Of a stretch of 64,000 nt of DNA, positions 42,128 to 50,238 are shown piece after piece. The DNA lies in contig NZ_BAAAYO010000009.1 of assembly GCF_039536325.1 (NCBI RefSeq), positions 112,029 to 176,028 of the forward strand, in the 5' to 3' direction. The notes under the pieces are model-generated. The model did no database searches, had not been told where the DNA came from, and saw only the letters and a list, made by a program, of their open reading frames with translations. This DNA is from Paenibacillus_AB hodogayensis. Its GTDB lineage: Bacteria; Bacillota; Bacilli; Paenibacillales; NBRC-103111. The first letter of the stretch is position 1; each line of letters starts with the position of its first letter. The translations under genes were made by a program, and so were the position numbers.

Positions 42128-44014
42128 AGGAACCAAAGTCAAGGAGTCGTACTTTATATCCGCCCCCGAAACCGTTGTGCTTGCCGATACATGCAAAATT
42201 AATTGCGTAGCGTGATTGTTATTGACGACTCGCGCGCTCAAATCGGCTCCCCCCGCCCCCGCGCCTATCACCTTAATGTTCATGCCGACCGGGAACAGCC
42301 GGGTCAGGCCGCTTCCGACGGTAAGGATGTTGGCGCCGCTTGTTATACTCCCGGTTGTCACTGCGCCGGTGTAAAGCGAACCGTATCCGATTGTCGGCTG
42401 ACTGACATGCCATCCCGGTTGTCCGGATTGGTTATAAATGACATCCCCGTATTTCTGCACAATACCGGACCCTGCGCCCCCCGTCGGCTTCGCCGCCCAG
42501 AAGGCATTCATATACGATGGATTCAGATAGTAAGCGGTTCCGATATTATGAATAGCGTTATAGCAAATTTGCAAGGACACCCGTTGATGGCTGCAGGCGA
42601 CAAAATATTTCGGAAATTTATTCAAGTCCGTATCTGTATGGAGGACAGCGGGATTCACCGTGTTATTTTCAATGCGTACGCCAAAAATGCCCCCGCCATT
42701 ATTCGGAATGCGAATAGCCGCCGTTTCGGCCCACGTAAATGCTCCTGCGCAGCTCTTGATGCAGTTGTCGACGACGCTTCCCTCAAAGCAAGCATAGTTC
42801 AGGACAATGCCCGACTGGTAATAATTGTCGATCACATTGTTTTCTACGATGAAATTGGTCATACACGAGAGCTTCATACCGCCGTTAAGCACATTCGCCG
42901 TCGGCCCAAAACCGTCGATCTTGTTATTGCGAATGGCGACCCCTTCTGCCCATATTCCGCTAACCCCTTGTACGAGAATCCCGTTGCTTCCGACGTCCCC
43001 CGAACCTTGCTTGACGATGTTGCCTTCAATGATCACATTTTTCAAGACGGGGTTGGAGACAAAACCGGCTGTATTCTGAACGTTGATCCCGCAATAGCAA
43101 TTTTCGATGTAATTGTTGAGAATCCACACATTTTCTCCGCCATGCAGATCCAAGCCTTCCCAGTGGGGGTTGTTTAAAAACTTGTTATTGACGATCCATA
43201 TGTTCTTGGGCCAATTCGTTCCTTCGTTCAGAACCGTATTTCCCGTAGCGAACGTATAAGCGTTGCCTGGAGCCGACACTGTCGTAAGGGTATCAAAGGT
43301 GCTGTTGTACACTTTGATAATGTCGCAATCCGGACCGACCAGCATGCAGCAGTACGCGATGCGATAGAACAGACAGCGATCGACGTATACATTCGTGCAA
43401 AATTTAACGTCAAATGTCGAATAGCCTTGAACCTCCGTAAGCGTACACCGTTCCAGCGTCAAGCCGTCCACATAGTTTGCTACAATGCCGTCTTTCCATT
43501 TGGTCGGAAGGGTTGGATACGCAGCAGCCGTGCCGTTGCGTATCGTCAGATCGCGAAGCTTGATGTTCTTCAGCCGCGATCCGACCGTGCCGATAAGCGA
43601 AAGGATTCCGTTGTTTCCAAGCGAAGCATGGTCGCGGATCACGCTCAGTTCCGCATTCACGCCCCGAAGGGTAATATTCGAAGGAATCGTAATCGTACTT
43701 CCGATCAGATAAGTCCCGGCAGGAAAAAACACGACTCCTCCGCCGGCGGCGCTTACATCGTTAATCGATTGCTGAATCGCGGCCGCATCATCGGCCGCAC
43801 CGTCGCCCTGCGCACCATTCCACTTAACATTCGTCCCCCTTGCAGCAAATTCGGCATCCGCTTCCGCCAATGTTGCGGGTTGAGCGGCTTCCGCCGCTTG
43901 CGGAAAAGAGCCGACACCTATGGAACCGGCGGCCAGGGCAACGCCGGCCATGCCGAGTGTCGAGAGCAGCTTTCTCCGGGACATTTCCGATTGTTCGGTA
44001 CGATTCGATTCCAT
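42125..44014 (-). CDS. Tat-exported right-handed beta-helix protein (pectate lyase superfamily)
   Basis: A 629-residue secreted protein. Its N-terminus is a twin-arginine signal (MSRRKLLSTLGMAGVALAAG). The start of the mature part (NVKWNGAQGDGAADDAAAIQ) is the pectate_lyase_3 motif of PF12708, followed by many beta-helix coils with IxNN turns (IVNNKFLNN, ILNNYIENC) and a C-terminal beta domain. GGGGAGG precedes the ATG at 44014; the open frame upstream overlaps the permease gene and is discarded. It is co-transcribed with a CUT1 importer (17-base gap), so it is likely a lyase or hydrolase making the oligosaccharide that is imported. Confidence 0.88.
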   Translation of the reverse strand: MESNRTEQSEMSRRKLLSTLGMAGVALAAGSIGVGSFPQAAEAAQPATLAEADAEFAARGTNVKWNGAQGDGAADDAAAIQQSINDVSAAGGGVVFFPAGTYLIGSTITIPSNITLRGVNAELSVIRDHASLGNNGILSLIGTVGSRLKNIKLRDLTIRNGTAAAYPTLPTKWKDGIVANYVDGLTLERCTLTEVQGYSTFDVKFCTNVYVDRCLFYRIAYCCMLVGPDCDIIKVYNSTFDTLTTVSAPGNAYTFATGNTVLNEGTNWPKNIWIVNNKFLNNPHWEGLDLHGGENVWILNNYIENCYCGINVQNTAGFVSNPVLKNVIIEGNIVKQGSGDVGSNGILVQGVSGIWAEGVAIRNNKIDGFGPTANVLNGGMKLSCMTNFIVENNVIDNYYQSGIVLNYACFEGSVVDNCIKSCAGAFTWAETAAIRIPNNGGGIFGVRIENNTVNPAVLHTDTDLNKFPKYFVACSHQRVSLQICYNAIHNIGTAYYLNPSYMNAFWAAKPTGGAGSGIVQKYGDVIYNQSGQPGWHVSQPTIGYGSLYTGAVTTGSITSGANILTVGSGLTRLFPVGMNIKVIGAGAGGADLSARVVNNNHATQLILHVSASTTVSGADIKYDSLTLVP

Positions 44015-44031
44015 TGTTAGTCCTCCCCTTA

Positions 44032-44913
44032 CTACTCCTTCAAAGCGCCGATCAGCACGCCCTGGACAAAATATTTTTGCAAAAAGGGATACATAAGCAA
44101 AATGGGAAGCGTCGAAACGATAATAGTGGCGTATTTGATCGTATAGCTGATCGACGCTTTGTCGATCGCCGCCCCTCCCTGCATCATGTTGTCCGTATCG
44201 TTGCTGATCAAAATATCGCGCAATACGATTTGCAGAGGAACGAGATCCCGGTTGCGCAAATAAATGTTCGCGGCAAACCAGGAGTTCCAATTGGAAACGC
44301 CGTAGAACAAAATCATGACCGCAATAACAGGCATAGACAACGGTACGATGATGCGGAACAAAATCGTCCAATCGCTCGCGCCTTCCATTCGGGCGGACTC
44401 CTCCATCGCATCGGGGATCCCCTGGAAAGAAGTCCGCATGACGATCATATTAAACGCGCTCATAGCCCCGGGAACGATCAGCGCCCAGCGGGTATCCATC
44501 ATATGCAGGTTCTGGATCAGCAAATAGCTGGGAATCAGTCCTCCGCTGAAAAACATCGTAAACACGATCATAAACATGATCGGATTTTTCCACATGACAT
44601 TTTTACGGGATAATCCATAAGCCGCCAGCGTGGTCATCAATAAATTCAAGGAGGTGCCCACAATGACGTAAAACAGCGTATTCTTGTAACCGGTCATAAT
44701 CATCGGGTTTTCCAGCACCGCTTTGTAAGCATCCAGGCTAAACCCTTTCGGATAAAAAAGAAATCCTCTCGCTTTAACCAGCAAACTCGGTTCGCTTAAA
44801 GAAGCGAATAACACATATACCATCGGGTACAGGGTGATGACCGACAGCAAAACCATCAGTACGGTATTCAACAGATCGAAGCTTATTTCCCCGGGTTTTC
44901 GTTTGGCAAGCAT
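44032..44913 (-). CDS. CUT1 ABC importer permease, LplC/YtcP type (fourth system)
   Basis: A 293-residue permease with six helices, EAA loop DAMEESARMEGASDWTILFR (Met-Glu in place of the usual Ile-Asp) and C-terminus YFVQGVLIGALKE, a variant of the normal GxxKG end. AGGAAGG lies 6 bases before the ATG. It sits between the partner permease (54 bases) and the beta-helix gene. Confidence 0.92.
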   Translation of the reverse strand: MLAKRKPGEISFDLLNTVLMVLLSVITLYPMVYVLFASLSEPSLLVKARGFLFYPKGFSLDAYKAVLENPMIMTGYKNTLFYVIVGTSLNLLMTTLAAYGLSRKNVMWKNPIMFMIVFTMFFSGGLIPSYLLIQNLHMMDTRWALIVPGAMSAFNMIVMRTSFQGIPDAMEESARMEGASDWTILFRIIVPLSMPVIAVMILFYGVSNWNSWFAANIYLRNRDLVPLQIVLRDILISNDTDNMMQGGAAIDKASISYTIKYATIIVSTLPILLMYPFLQKYFVQGVLIGALKE

Positions 44914-44967
44914 AGCGCGCCTTCCTTCCTGACGCAGTATCCCTCGTGATTGTGCGAATGCTCGTCA

Positions 44968-45882
44968 TTACCATAATCGAGTTCCCTGCAGCCTCTTGCT
45001 AAGATAATTAGTTATAATCAACAAAATGAAATTGATAGACGAGTTAAACAGTCCGATCGCCGTGCTAAAACCGAAGCTGGCATCCAGTACCCCCTTGCGG
45101 TATACATAGGTGCCGATCACATCGGCGGTTTCGTAGGTGACCGGATTATACATCAACAGCACTTTTTCATCTCCGACAGCCATCAGACTGCCCATCCGTA
45201 AAATAAACAAAATCGCAATGGTCGGGAGAATGCCGGGCAGCGTAATGTGCAGCATCTGCTTAAAACGGCCGGCCCCGTCCACCTTGGCCGCTTCGTATAA
45301 GCTGACATCGATCGTAGCGATCGCGGCCAAATAAATAATCGAGCCCCAGCCGATCGACTGCCAGACGCTAGAGGCCGTGTACAGCGTTCGAAACATCGAC
45401 GGCTGCTGCAAATACGAAGCCGCTTCCCCGCCAAAAAAGACCGCTATCCGATTCACCAAGCCGTCCGAGGATAAAAAATCGACCATCATCCCGACGATCA
45501 CGACCAAGGAGATGAAATGCGGCAAATAGACGATAGACTGCACCGTTCGCTTGAACATGCGGCTTCGCAATTCATTCAGCAATAAGGCAAGCAGTATGGA
45601 GGAAGGAAACACGAAAACAATATCGTAGAAGCTTAACAAAAGCGTATTGCGCAGCAGCCGCCAGAAATAAATGCCTTGGAAAAATTGCTGGAAATAGCGG
45701 AAATCGTTCCATGGGCTGTGCCAAATTCCTTTGCCCGGCGAAAAATCCTTGAAGGCGATTTGAACGCCATACATCGGATAATAGTGAAAAACAAGATAAT
45801 AAAGAACCACTGGCATCAACATGAAATAAATGATCTTGTTCCGCTGAAAATCTTTCAGAATACGATGTCTCAACCCCATCAT
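44968..45882 (-). CDS. CUT1 ABC importer permease, LplB/YteP type (fourth system)
   Basis: A 304-residue permease with six helices, opening IIYFMLMPVVLYYLVFHYYPMYG and carrying EAA loop DVSLYEAAKVDGAGRFKQML. Two ATG codons in a row (45882, 45879) follow AGGGGA very closely, so the exact start is uncertain within a few codons. It is 29 bases after the binding-protein gene. Confidence 0.9.
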   Translation of the reverse strand: MMGLRHRILKDFQRNKIIYFMLMPVVLYYLVFHYYPMYGVQIAFKDFSPGKGIWHSPWNDFRYFQQFFQGIYFWRLLRNTLLLSFYDIVFVFPSSILLALLLNELRSRMFKRTVQSIVYLPHFISLVVIVGMMVDFLSSDGLVNRIAVFFGGEAASYLQQPSMFRTLYTASSVWQSIGWGSIIYLAAIATIDVSLYEAAKVDGAGRFKQMLHITLPGILPTIAILFILRMGSLMAVGDEKVLLMYNPVTYETADVIGTYVYRKGVLDASFGFSTAIGLFNSSINFILLIITNYLSKRLQGTRLW

Positions 45883-45911
45883 TCCCCTATAGCTTCGCTT
45901 TTCGTAAGTCC

Positions 45912-47543
45912 TTACTTGCGCTGGTTATAACGGTCGAGAGCCGCTTGCTGAATTTTGACCGCTTCATCGATGTTCATGCTTTGGATTTTCTTTACATACT
46001 CGTCGAATTTGTCTGTTTTTTCGATGCCCATAATAAATTTGTTAATCATTTCTTTGTAATAAGTGTTCACGTCGCCCATAATGGTGTCAAATTTGGCCCC
46101 TTCTTCAACCGTCAACGTGACGCCCGGAAGCCGGCCTGTTCCCGTGGCAAGACCCCAAGCTTTCTTAGCGGCGGCTTGCTGCGGCCTGGCGGCAACCTGC
46201 GAGCCGACTCCGCTGTCGTATACGAACGGCCCTTGTCCGTTCGAAACGGCAAACTTGGCCAGTGCCTGGCTAATCGATAGCTTATCGGGATTTTTGAGTA
46301 TGGTATCGGTGAATTTCGGCTTGCCGTTTTCCATCTTGTAGCTGACCCCTTCAGTCCCGAAGTTGAACAACAGACTCCCTTCCCGACTATAAGCATAATC
46401 CAGCCATTTGATGATTTGCTCCGGATTTTTGCTTGCAGTTGTAATCGCCGCGCCGCTGCCGATGAAGGGCAGGTTGCTCATGCCGAAGTTGTTCTTGTCC
46501 CCGGCTTTCAAGACCGGGAACGGCGCGCCGACCAACTCGAAGTTCGGATCGTTAGGCGTCATCGCATCCATATACTTGCCTATGCCTGAGCCGACATACC
46601 CGACAAGCGCCCCCAGCTGCTGGCTCGTCACTTTGGAATCTCTCAGTTTGCCGTCCGTAACCAGGTAATCGTTATCGATCAGCTTCTCCGCATACCACTG
46701 GTTCATCGTCTTCAAGAACTCCTTGAAGACGGGCTGCGTCGGACCATATTTAACTTTGCCATTATCCAGGTAGAACGACGTGCCGACTCCCCATGCGCTG
46801 CTCCATGCTTCCAAATAACCCTGATCGAGCAGCAGCGGAATTTCGTCGTTTTTGCCGTTGCCGTTCATATCCGTCGCTTTAAACGCTTTCAGTGCCGTGT
46901 ACCATTCGTCGATCGTAGTCGGACTTTGGAGTTTGGCCTTGTCCAGCCAATCTTTGCGAATGATGGGTCCGAGAAAGGATGCGGCCTCTTGATCCGGCGT
47001 CAAAAAAGGCATCGCGTAGATGGTGCCGTCATCCAAAGTGATCGCTTTTTTCATCTCCGGGTTATCTTGCAAATACTTCTTGAAATTTGGCGCGTACGAA
47101 TCGATCAATTCGTTCAATCGCAGAATCGTCTTGTCTTGGATCGCAGCACCGGGGCCGCGCGGAATGTCCCTCCAGTTCCAATAGATCACATCGGGCAGCT
47201 TATTGCCCGCGAGCAGCAGATTGAATTGATCGGCGGCAGTCCCTGCAGGGTGTTGAAATTCGACCTTGGTTCCCGTTCTTTTCTCGAGTTCCTTATACAT
47301 GGCCATATCGTTGTAGTCTTTGTTGACCGCTTTTTCATCCGAATTCATCGCCACCCAATAGCTTAATGCAGCCGGATAAGCCGCTTCCTTCTTGGTAACC
47401 TCGCTGCTCCCGCCGGCCGAAGGGCTCGGGGAAACGTTCCCCGGCTGATTGGACTTGCTCGTATCCGTACAGCCGGTTGCCAGCGCCGCAAGCAGTGCTG
47501 CCGATACCGGTAGAACGTGAAATCTCTTTCTCGAGTTGCTCAT
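45912..47543 (-). CDS. CUT1 ABC importer substrate-binding lipoprotein (fourth system)
   Basis: A 543-residue LplA-type binding protein with lipobox ATGC (Cys 25) and a Ser/Pro-rich linker. The body contains LPDVIYWNWRDIPRGPG and DMNGNGKNDEIPLL, a Ca2+-binding-like DxNxNGxxDE loop found in many LplA-type proteins. GGGAGG lies 8 bases before the ATG. First gene of the operon binding protein, permease, permease, beta-helix protein. A large inverted repeat lies in its leader (47576-47643), and an AraC-type sensor gene precedes it. Confidence 0.92.
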   Translation of the reverse strand: MSNSRKRFHVLPVSAALLAALATGCTDTSKSNQPGNVSPSPSAGGSSEVTKKEAAYPAALSYWVAMNSDEKAVNKDYNDMAMYKELEKRTGTKVEFQHPAGTAADQFNLLLAGNKLPDVIYWNWRDIPRGPGAAIQDKTILRLNELIDSYAPNFKKYLQDNPEMKKAITLDDGTIYAMPFLTPDQEAASFLGPIIRKDWLDKAKLQSPTTIDEWYTALKAFKATDMNGNGKNDEIPLLLDQGYLEAWSSAWGVGTSFYLDNGKVKYGPTQPVFKEFLKTMNQWYAEKLIDNDYLVTDGKLRDSKVTSQQLGALVGYVGSGIGKYMDAMTPNDPNFELVGAPFPVLKAGDKNNFGMSNLPFIGSGAAITTASKNPEQIIKWLDYAYSREGSLLFNFGTEGVSYKMENGKPKFTDTILKNPDKLSISQALAKFAVSNGQGPFVYDSGVGSQVAARPQQAAAKKAWGLATGTGRLPGVTLTVEEGAKFDTIMGDVNTYYKEMINKFIMGIEKTDKFDEYVKKIQSMNIDEAVKIQQAALDRYNQRK

Positions 47544-47575
47544 TCTCAGTTCCTCCCTTTTTTTTCATAGGCAAT

Positions 47576-47643
47576 ATAAGTTGAACGAATGATGGAAGCC
47601 CGTTGCATGCCGCCTTTCCATGAAGTTCTTTCGTTCAACTTAT
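47576..47643. promoter_or_regulatory. 14-bp inverted repeat in the leader of the fourth importer operon
   Basis: ATAAGTTGAACGAA (47576-47589) is the exact reverse complement of TTCGTTCAACTTAT (47630-47643), with 40 bases between. It could be a two-site operator or, in RNA, a long stem ahead of the binding-protein start. Confidence 0.5.
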
Positions 47644-47753
47644 TTAGTTGACCTGTTCCCAACAATAAAGCGGAAGGTACGATTTTTCTATTTCCAATAT
47701 TCGCGATTCGCTATCTGCAGCCCCATTCGGGCATTGTCCGTCTTCACTTTCCG

Positions 47754-50141
47754 TTATCCGATATCCGATTCGCCCCGCGTAGCTTCCCGATCGGCCGGCA
47801 GCGTATCCCTATAGAGACCGGGCGTAACCCCTTCCATTTTTTTAAACACGCGGATCAAGCCGACATCGTTCACGTATCCGACCTGCTGAGCGATTTGCAG
47901 CAAAGTCAACGAACGGTCCTGCAGCAACCGCTTGGCGTGGGCAATCCGCATTTCCACGACATAGTCCATAATATTTTGCGATGTTTGCTTCTTGAAGAAG
48001 GCAGATATGTACTTGGGCGTCAAGTCGAATTGCTCCGCCATCGACGTCAAATTGAAATTATTGTCCGCGTAGCGGTTTTCCAGGTATTGCTTCATGCCAT
48101 CAAGCAGCTTGTCACTGTGCGAAGAGTGATGTTCTCTTGTCAATTCGCAAACCGCTTCATAACATTCCTTCGTTTTTTGCAGCATCTCGGCAGCCGTGGC
48201 ACGGCTGAGAATCGTTTTGACAGGGTCGTACTTTTCATGAAGCACATGCAGAGCATGCTGCGCGGAAGTCGAATTCATCAGCTTCAGCAGCGTGCAGACG
48301 ATATCGAAAAACAGACATTTCCCGTTCTCCGGACTGACTTTGTGACTGACGAAGTTCATTTCGTAGATTTGATCCAGCAGCTTGTCAATGGATGAATAGT
48401 CGCCCGCCTTGGCATAGTTGAGAAGCTGCACCTCCAGCTCGAGCGGAAAATGGTATTGATTTTGCTGGAGCCCTCGCGTTTCGTCGTACATAATGACGGA
48501 ATTACTGTCCTTGACCAGTTTATATTCGAGAGCCATCAGTGCCTGCCTGTAAGCGAGTTCAGTCTGTTCGATCTCGCGATGAATCTCGCTGACGGCGATC
48601 GTCGTTTGCAGGCGAAACCGGCGATACAAAATCGTTTGGAACTCCTCCGCCAACGCCTTGATCTCATGCTCGCCGCTCGCCGCAGTTTGCCCGCCCAGTC
48701 CGGCCAACACGGCCAACTGTTGTCTGTCCAGCTCGGTTACGTAGCCTTCCCCCTTCATTAGCTCCTCGCCGAGATTCGATACGATGAAGCGAATGAGCGC
48801 CCATTCCCGTTCGGAATCTTCTTTGGCAAAAGCGCTGCTGTCGTCAATATCGATCAGCATAACCGCAAATCCGTTGACAGGGATCCGGATGCCCATCTCC
48901 TGCCATTCCTCTTCCGTCATGGCCGCAACGTCAACGCGTCCGCGGAGCAGACGAGAAAGGAAATTGGCTTGAATGATCGGCGTCTGGCGGGTCAGCTTGT
49001 CGCGCAATTGCTTCTCCTCATAAGCGGTGCCGGATAACATTCGTTTGATATAGTCAAATTCATTCGATTCATTCGATTCATTCGTATCTTTCGTTTCCGC
49101 GCCTTTCGCTTTCTGCAGCAGCTGCACCATTTCGCGAATCGGGTTGTAGTTGCGATAAGCAAGCAGATAAGAAGCTATTGCGCCTACAAGCAAATAGAAA
49201 CACAGCAGCATGATCGCGTACGATTTGAGCTTATTCACGCGCTGCATGACAACGTCCCGGGGAACGACCGCGATATACGTCCAGCCGTTATCCTGCGAAA
49301 CCGTTCGGGAAACGACCATCGTCTTTCCGCGATCATCCTTGACAGCCGTGTGAGGCGGATCGGATAACATCCTTTCCAGCATGTCGGGAATGTTCCATTT
49401 CTTGTTCGAGGGCTCCAGCAGAACCTGCTTCTTCGCATCGGCAATGTAAATTTGCGCCTGGCTCGCCATTTCGATCGTGTGCAGCAGATCGCCGATTTGT
49501 TGTTCGTCGATATTGATGACGAGGGTTCCTTTTATCGTCTTGCTTCCCAGAGGCAGCGTTTGCAAATACGAAATAATCCGCTTCTGGTTCGACCCGGTAC
49601 CCATAATGACCGAAGGAACAAACTCGGAAACATTGTACTGCCCGAGCTTTTCCATCATCGATCCTTTATAGGAAGCATCGGCGCCAACCATCATCGTGGA
49701 AAAAAAGGTTTCGACGTCCGTTTTCGCGTCCGGCGTCATCACTGTTTTGGCGTCTTGCAAATAAATATAGAAATCGTTCATCCAGCCGATGCTTGTTTTG
49801 ATTCGCTGCATATCTTTCATGAAATCAAAATACATGTACCGTTCCTCAATGGTCGTATTGTCCGTCAGGTTTAACAAGTATTGCAGCTTCGGGCTCAAGA
49901 TCATTTGTAAGGCCGCGCCGTTCATTTCCTTCATACGGGTATCGACGACTTGCTTCACCTGATCCAGCATACCCAAATAAGCGCGTCCGGCGGTATCGAC
50001 CATCTCCGTTTGAACCCGGTAGTAGAGAACGCTTCCAATACTGACCGATACGAGCAGCACCACCATATAGGAGATGAGAAACTTGAAAAATACACTCTTT
50101 CGATTCACCCGTTTTGTCCGGAAATAACGCAGCTCTGTCAT
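47754..50141 (-). CDS. Membrane-bound AraC-family regulator (fourth system)
   Basis: A 795-residue one-component regulator: helix at about 19-40, Cache-like extracellular region, second helix at about 300-322 (SYAIMLLCFYLLVGAIASYLLAY), a HAMP-like linker with a triple Asn-Glu-Ser repeat, a cytoplasmic middle, and a C-terminal AraC helix-turn-helix pair (FNLTSMAEQFDLTPKYISAF, then LLQIAQQVGYVNDVGLIRVF). It resembles RhgR/YtdP-type activators of pectin-use genes and sits directly before the fourth importer operon. The ATG follows GAGGGGGA, and a TTGCCA/TATAAT promoter lies upstream. Confidence 0.9.
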   Translation of the reverse strand: MTELRYFRTKRVNRKSVFFKFLISYMVVLLVSVSIGSVLYYRVQTEMVDTAGRAYLGMLDQVKQVVDTRMKEMNGAALQMILSPKLQYLLNLTDNTTIEERYMYFDFMKDMQRIKTSIGWMNDFYIYLQDAKTVMTPDAKTDVETFFSTMMVGADASYKGSMMEKLGQYNVSEFVPSVIMGTGSNQKRIISYLQTLPLGSKTIKGTLVINIDEQQIGDLLHTIEMASQAQIYIADAKKQVLLEPSNKKWNIPDMLERMLSDPPHTAVKDDRGKTMVVSRTVSQDNGWTYIAVVPRDVVMQRVNKLKSYAIMLLCFYLLVGAIASYLLAYRNYNPIREMVQLLQKAKGAETKDTNESNESNEFDYIKRMLSGTAYEEKQLRDKLTRQTPIIQANFLSRLLRGRVDVAAMTEEEWQEMGIRIPVNGFAVMLIDIDDSSAFAKEDSEREWALIRFIVSNLGEELMKGEGYVTELDRQQLAVLAGLGGQTAASGEHEIKALAEEFQTILYRRFRLQTTIAVSEIHREIEQTELAYRQALMALEYKLVKDSNSVIMYDETRGLQQNQYHFPLELEVQLLNYAKAGDYSSIDKLLDQIYEMNFVSHKVSPENGKCLFFDIVCTLLKLMNSTSAQHALHVLHEKYDPVKTILSRATAAEMLQKTKECYEAVCELTREHHSSHSDKLLDGMKQYLENRYADNNFNLTSMAEQFDLTPKYISAFFKKQTSQNIMDYVVEMRIAHAKRLLQDRSLTLLQIAQQVGYVNDVGLIRVFKKMEGVTPGLYRDTLPADREATRGESDIG
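49058..49084. repeat. Three perfect 9-bp repeats inside the AraC regulator gene
   Basis: ATTCATTCG is repeated three times in phase, encoding Asn-Glu-Ser/Phe units in the linker after the second helix. Slippage would change linker length by three residues without a frameshift. Confidence 0.8.
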
Positions 50142-50175
50142 GGAAATCCCCCTCTGTCTAAAACCCTTACCCTTG

Positions 50176-50206
50176 ATTATATAGGGAAACGATCAGAGCT
50201 TGGCAA
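50176..50206 (-). promoter_or_regulatory. Promoter of the fourth-system AraC regulator
   Basis: On the minus strand TTGCCA (50206-50201) is followed by TATATAAT; the hexamer TATATA gives 17-base spacing and TATAAT gives 19. Confidence 0.5.
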
Positions 50207-50238
50207 CCATCTGCACTTCCGAATTCCCTTGATCATCC

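Noticed and set aside
44015..44371. Upstream extension of the Tat beta-helix protein
   Set aside because: It overlaps the end of the preceding permease in another frame; the ATG at 44014 has a strong ribosome site and a twin-arginine signal.
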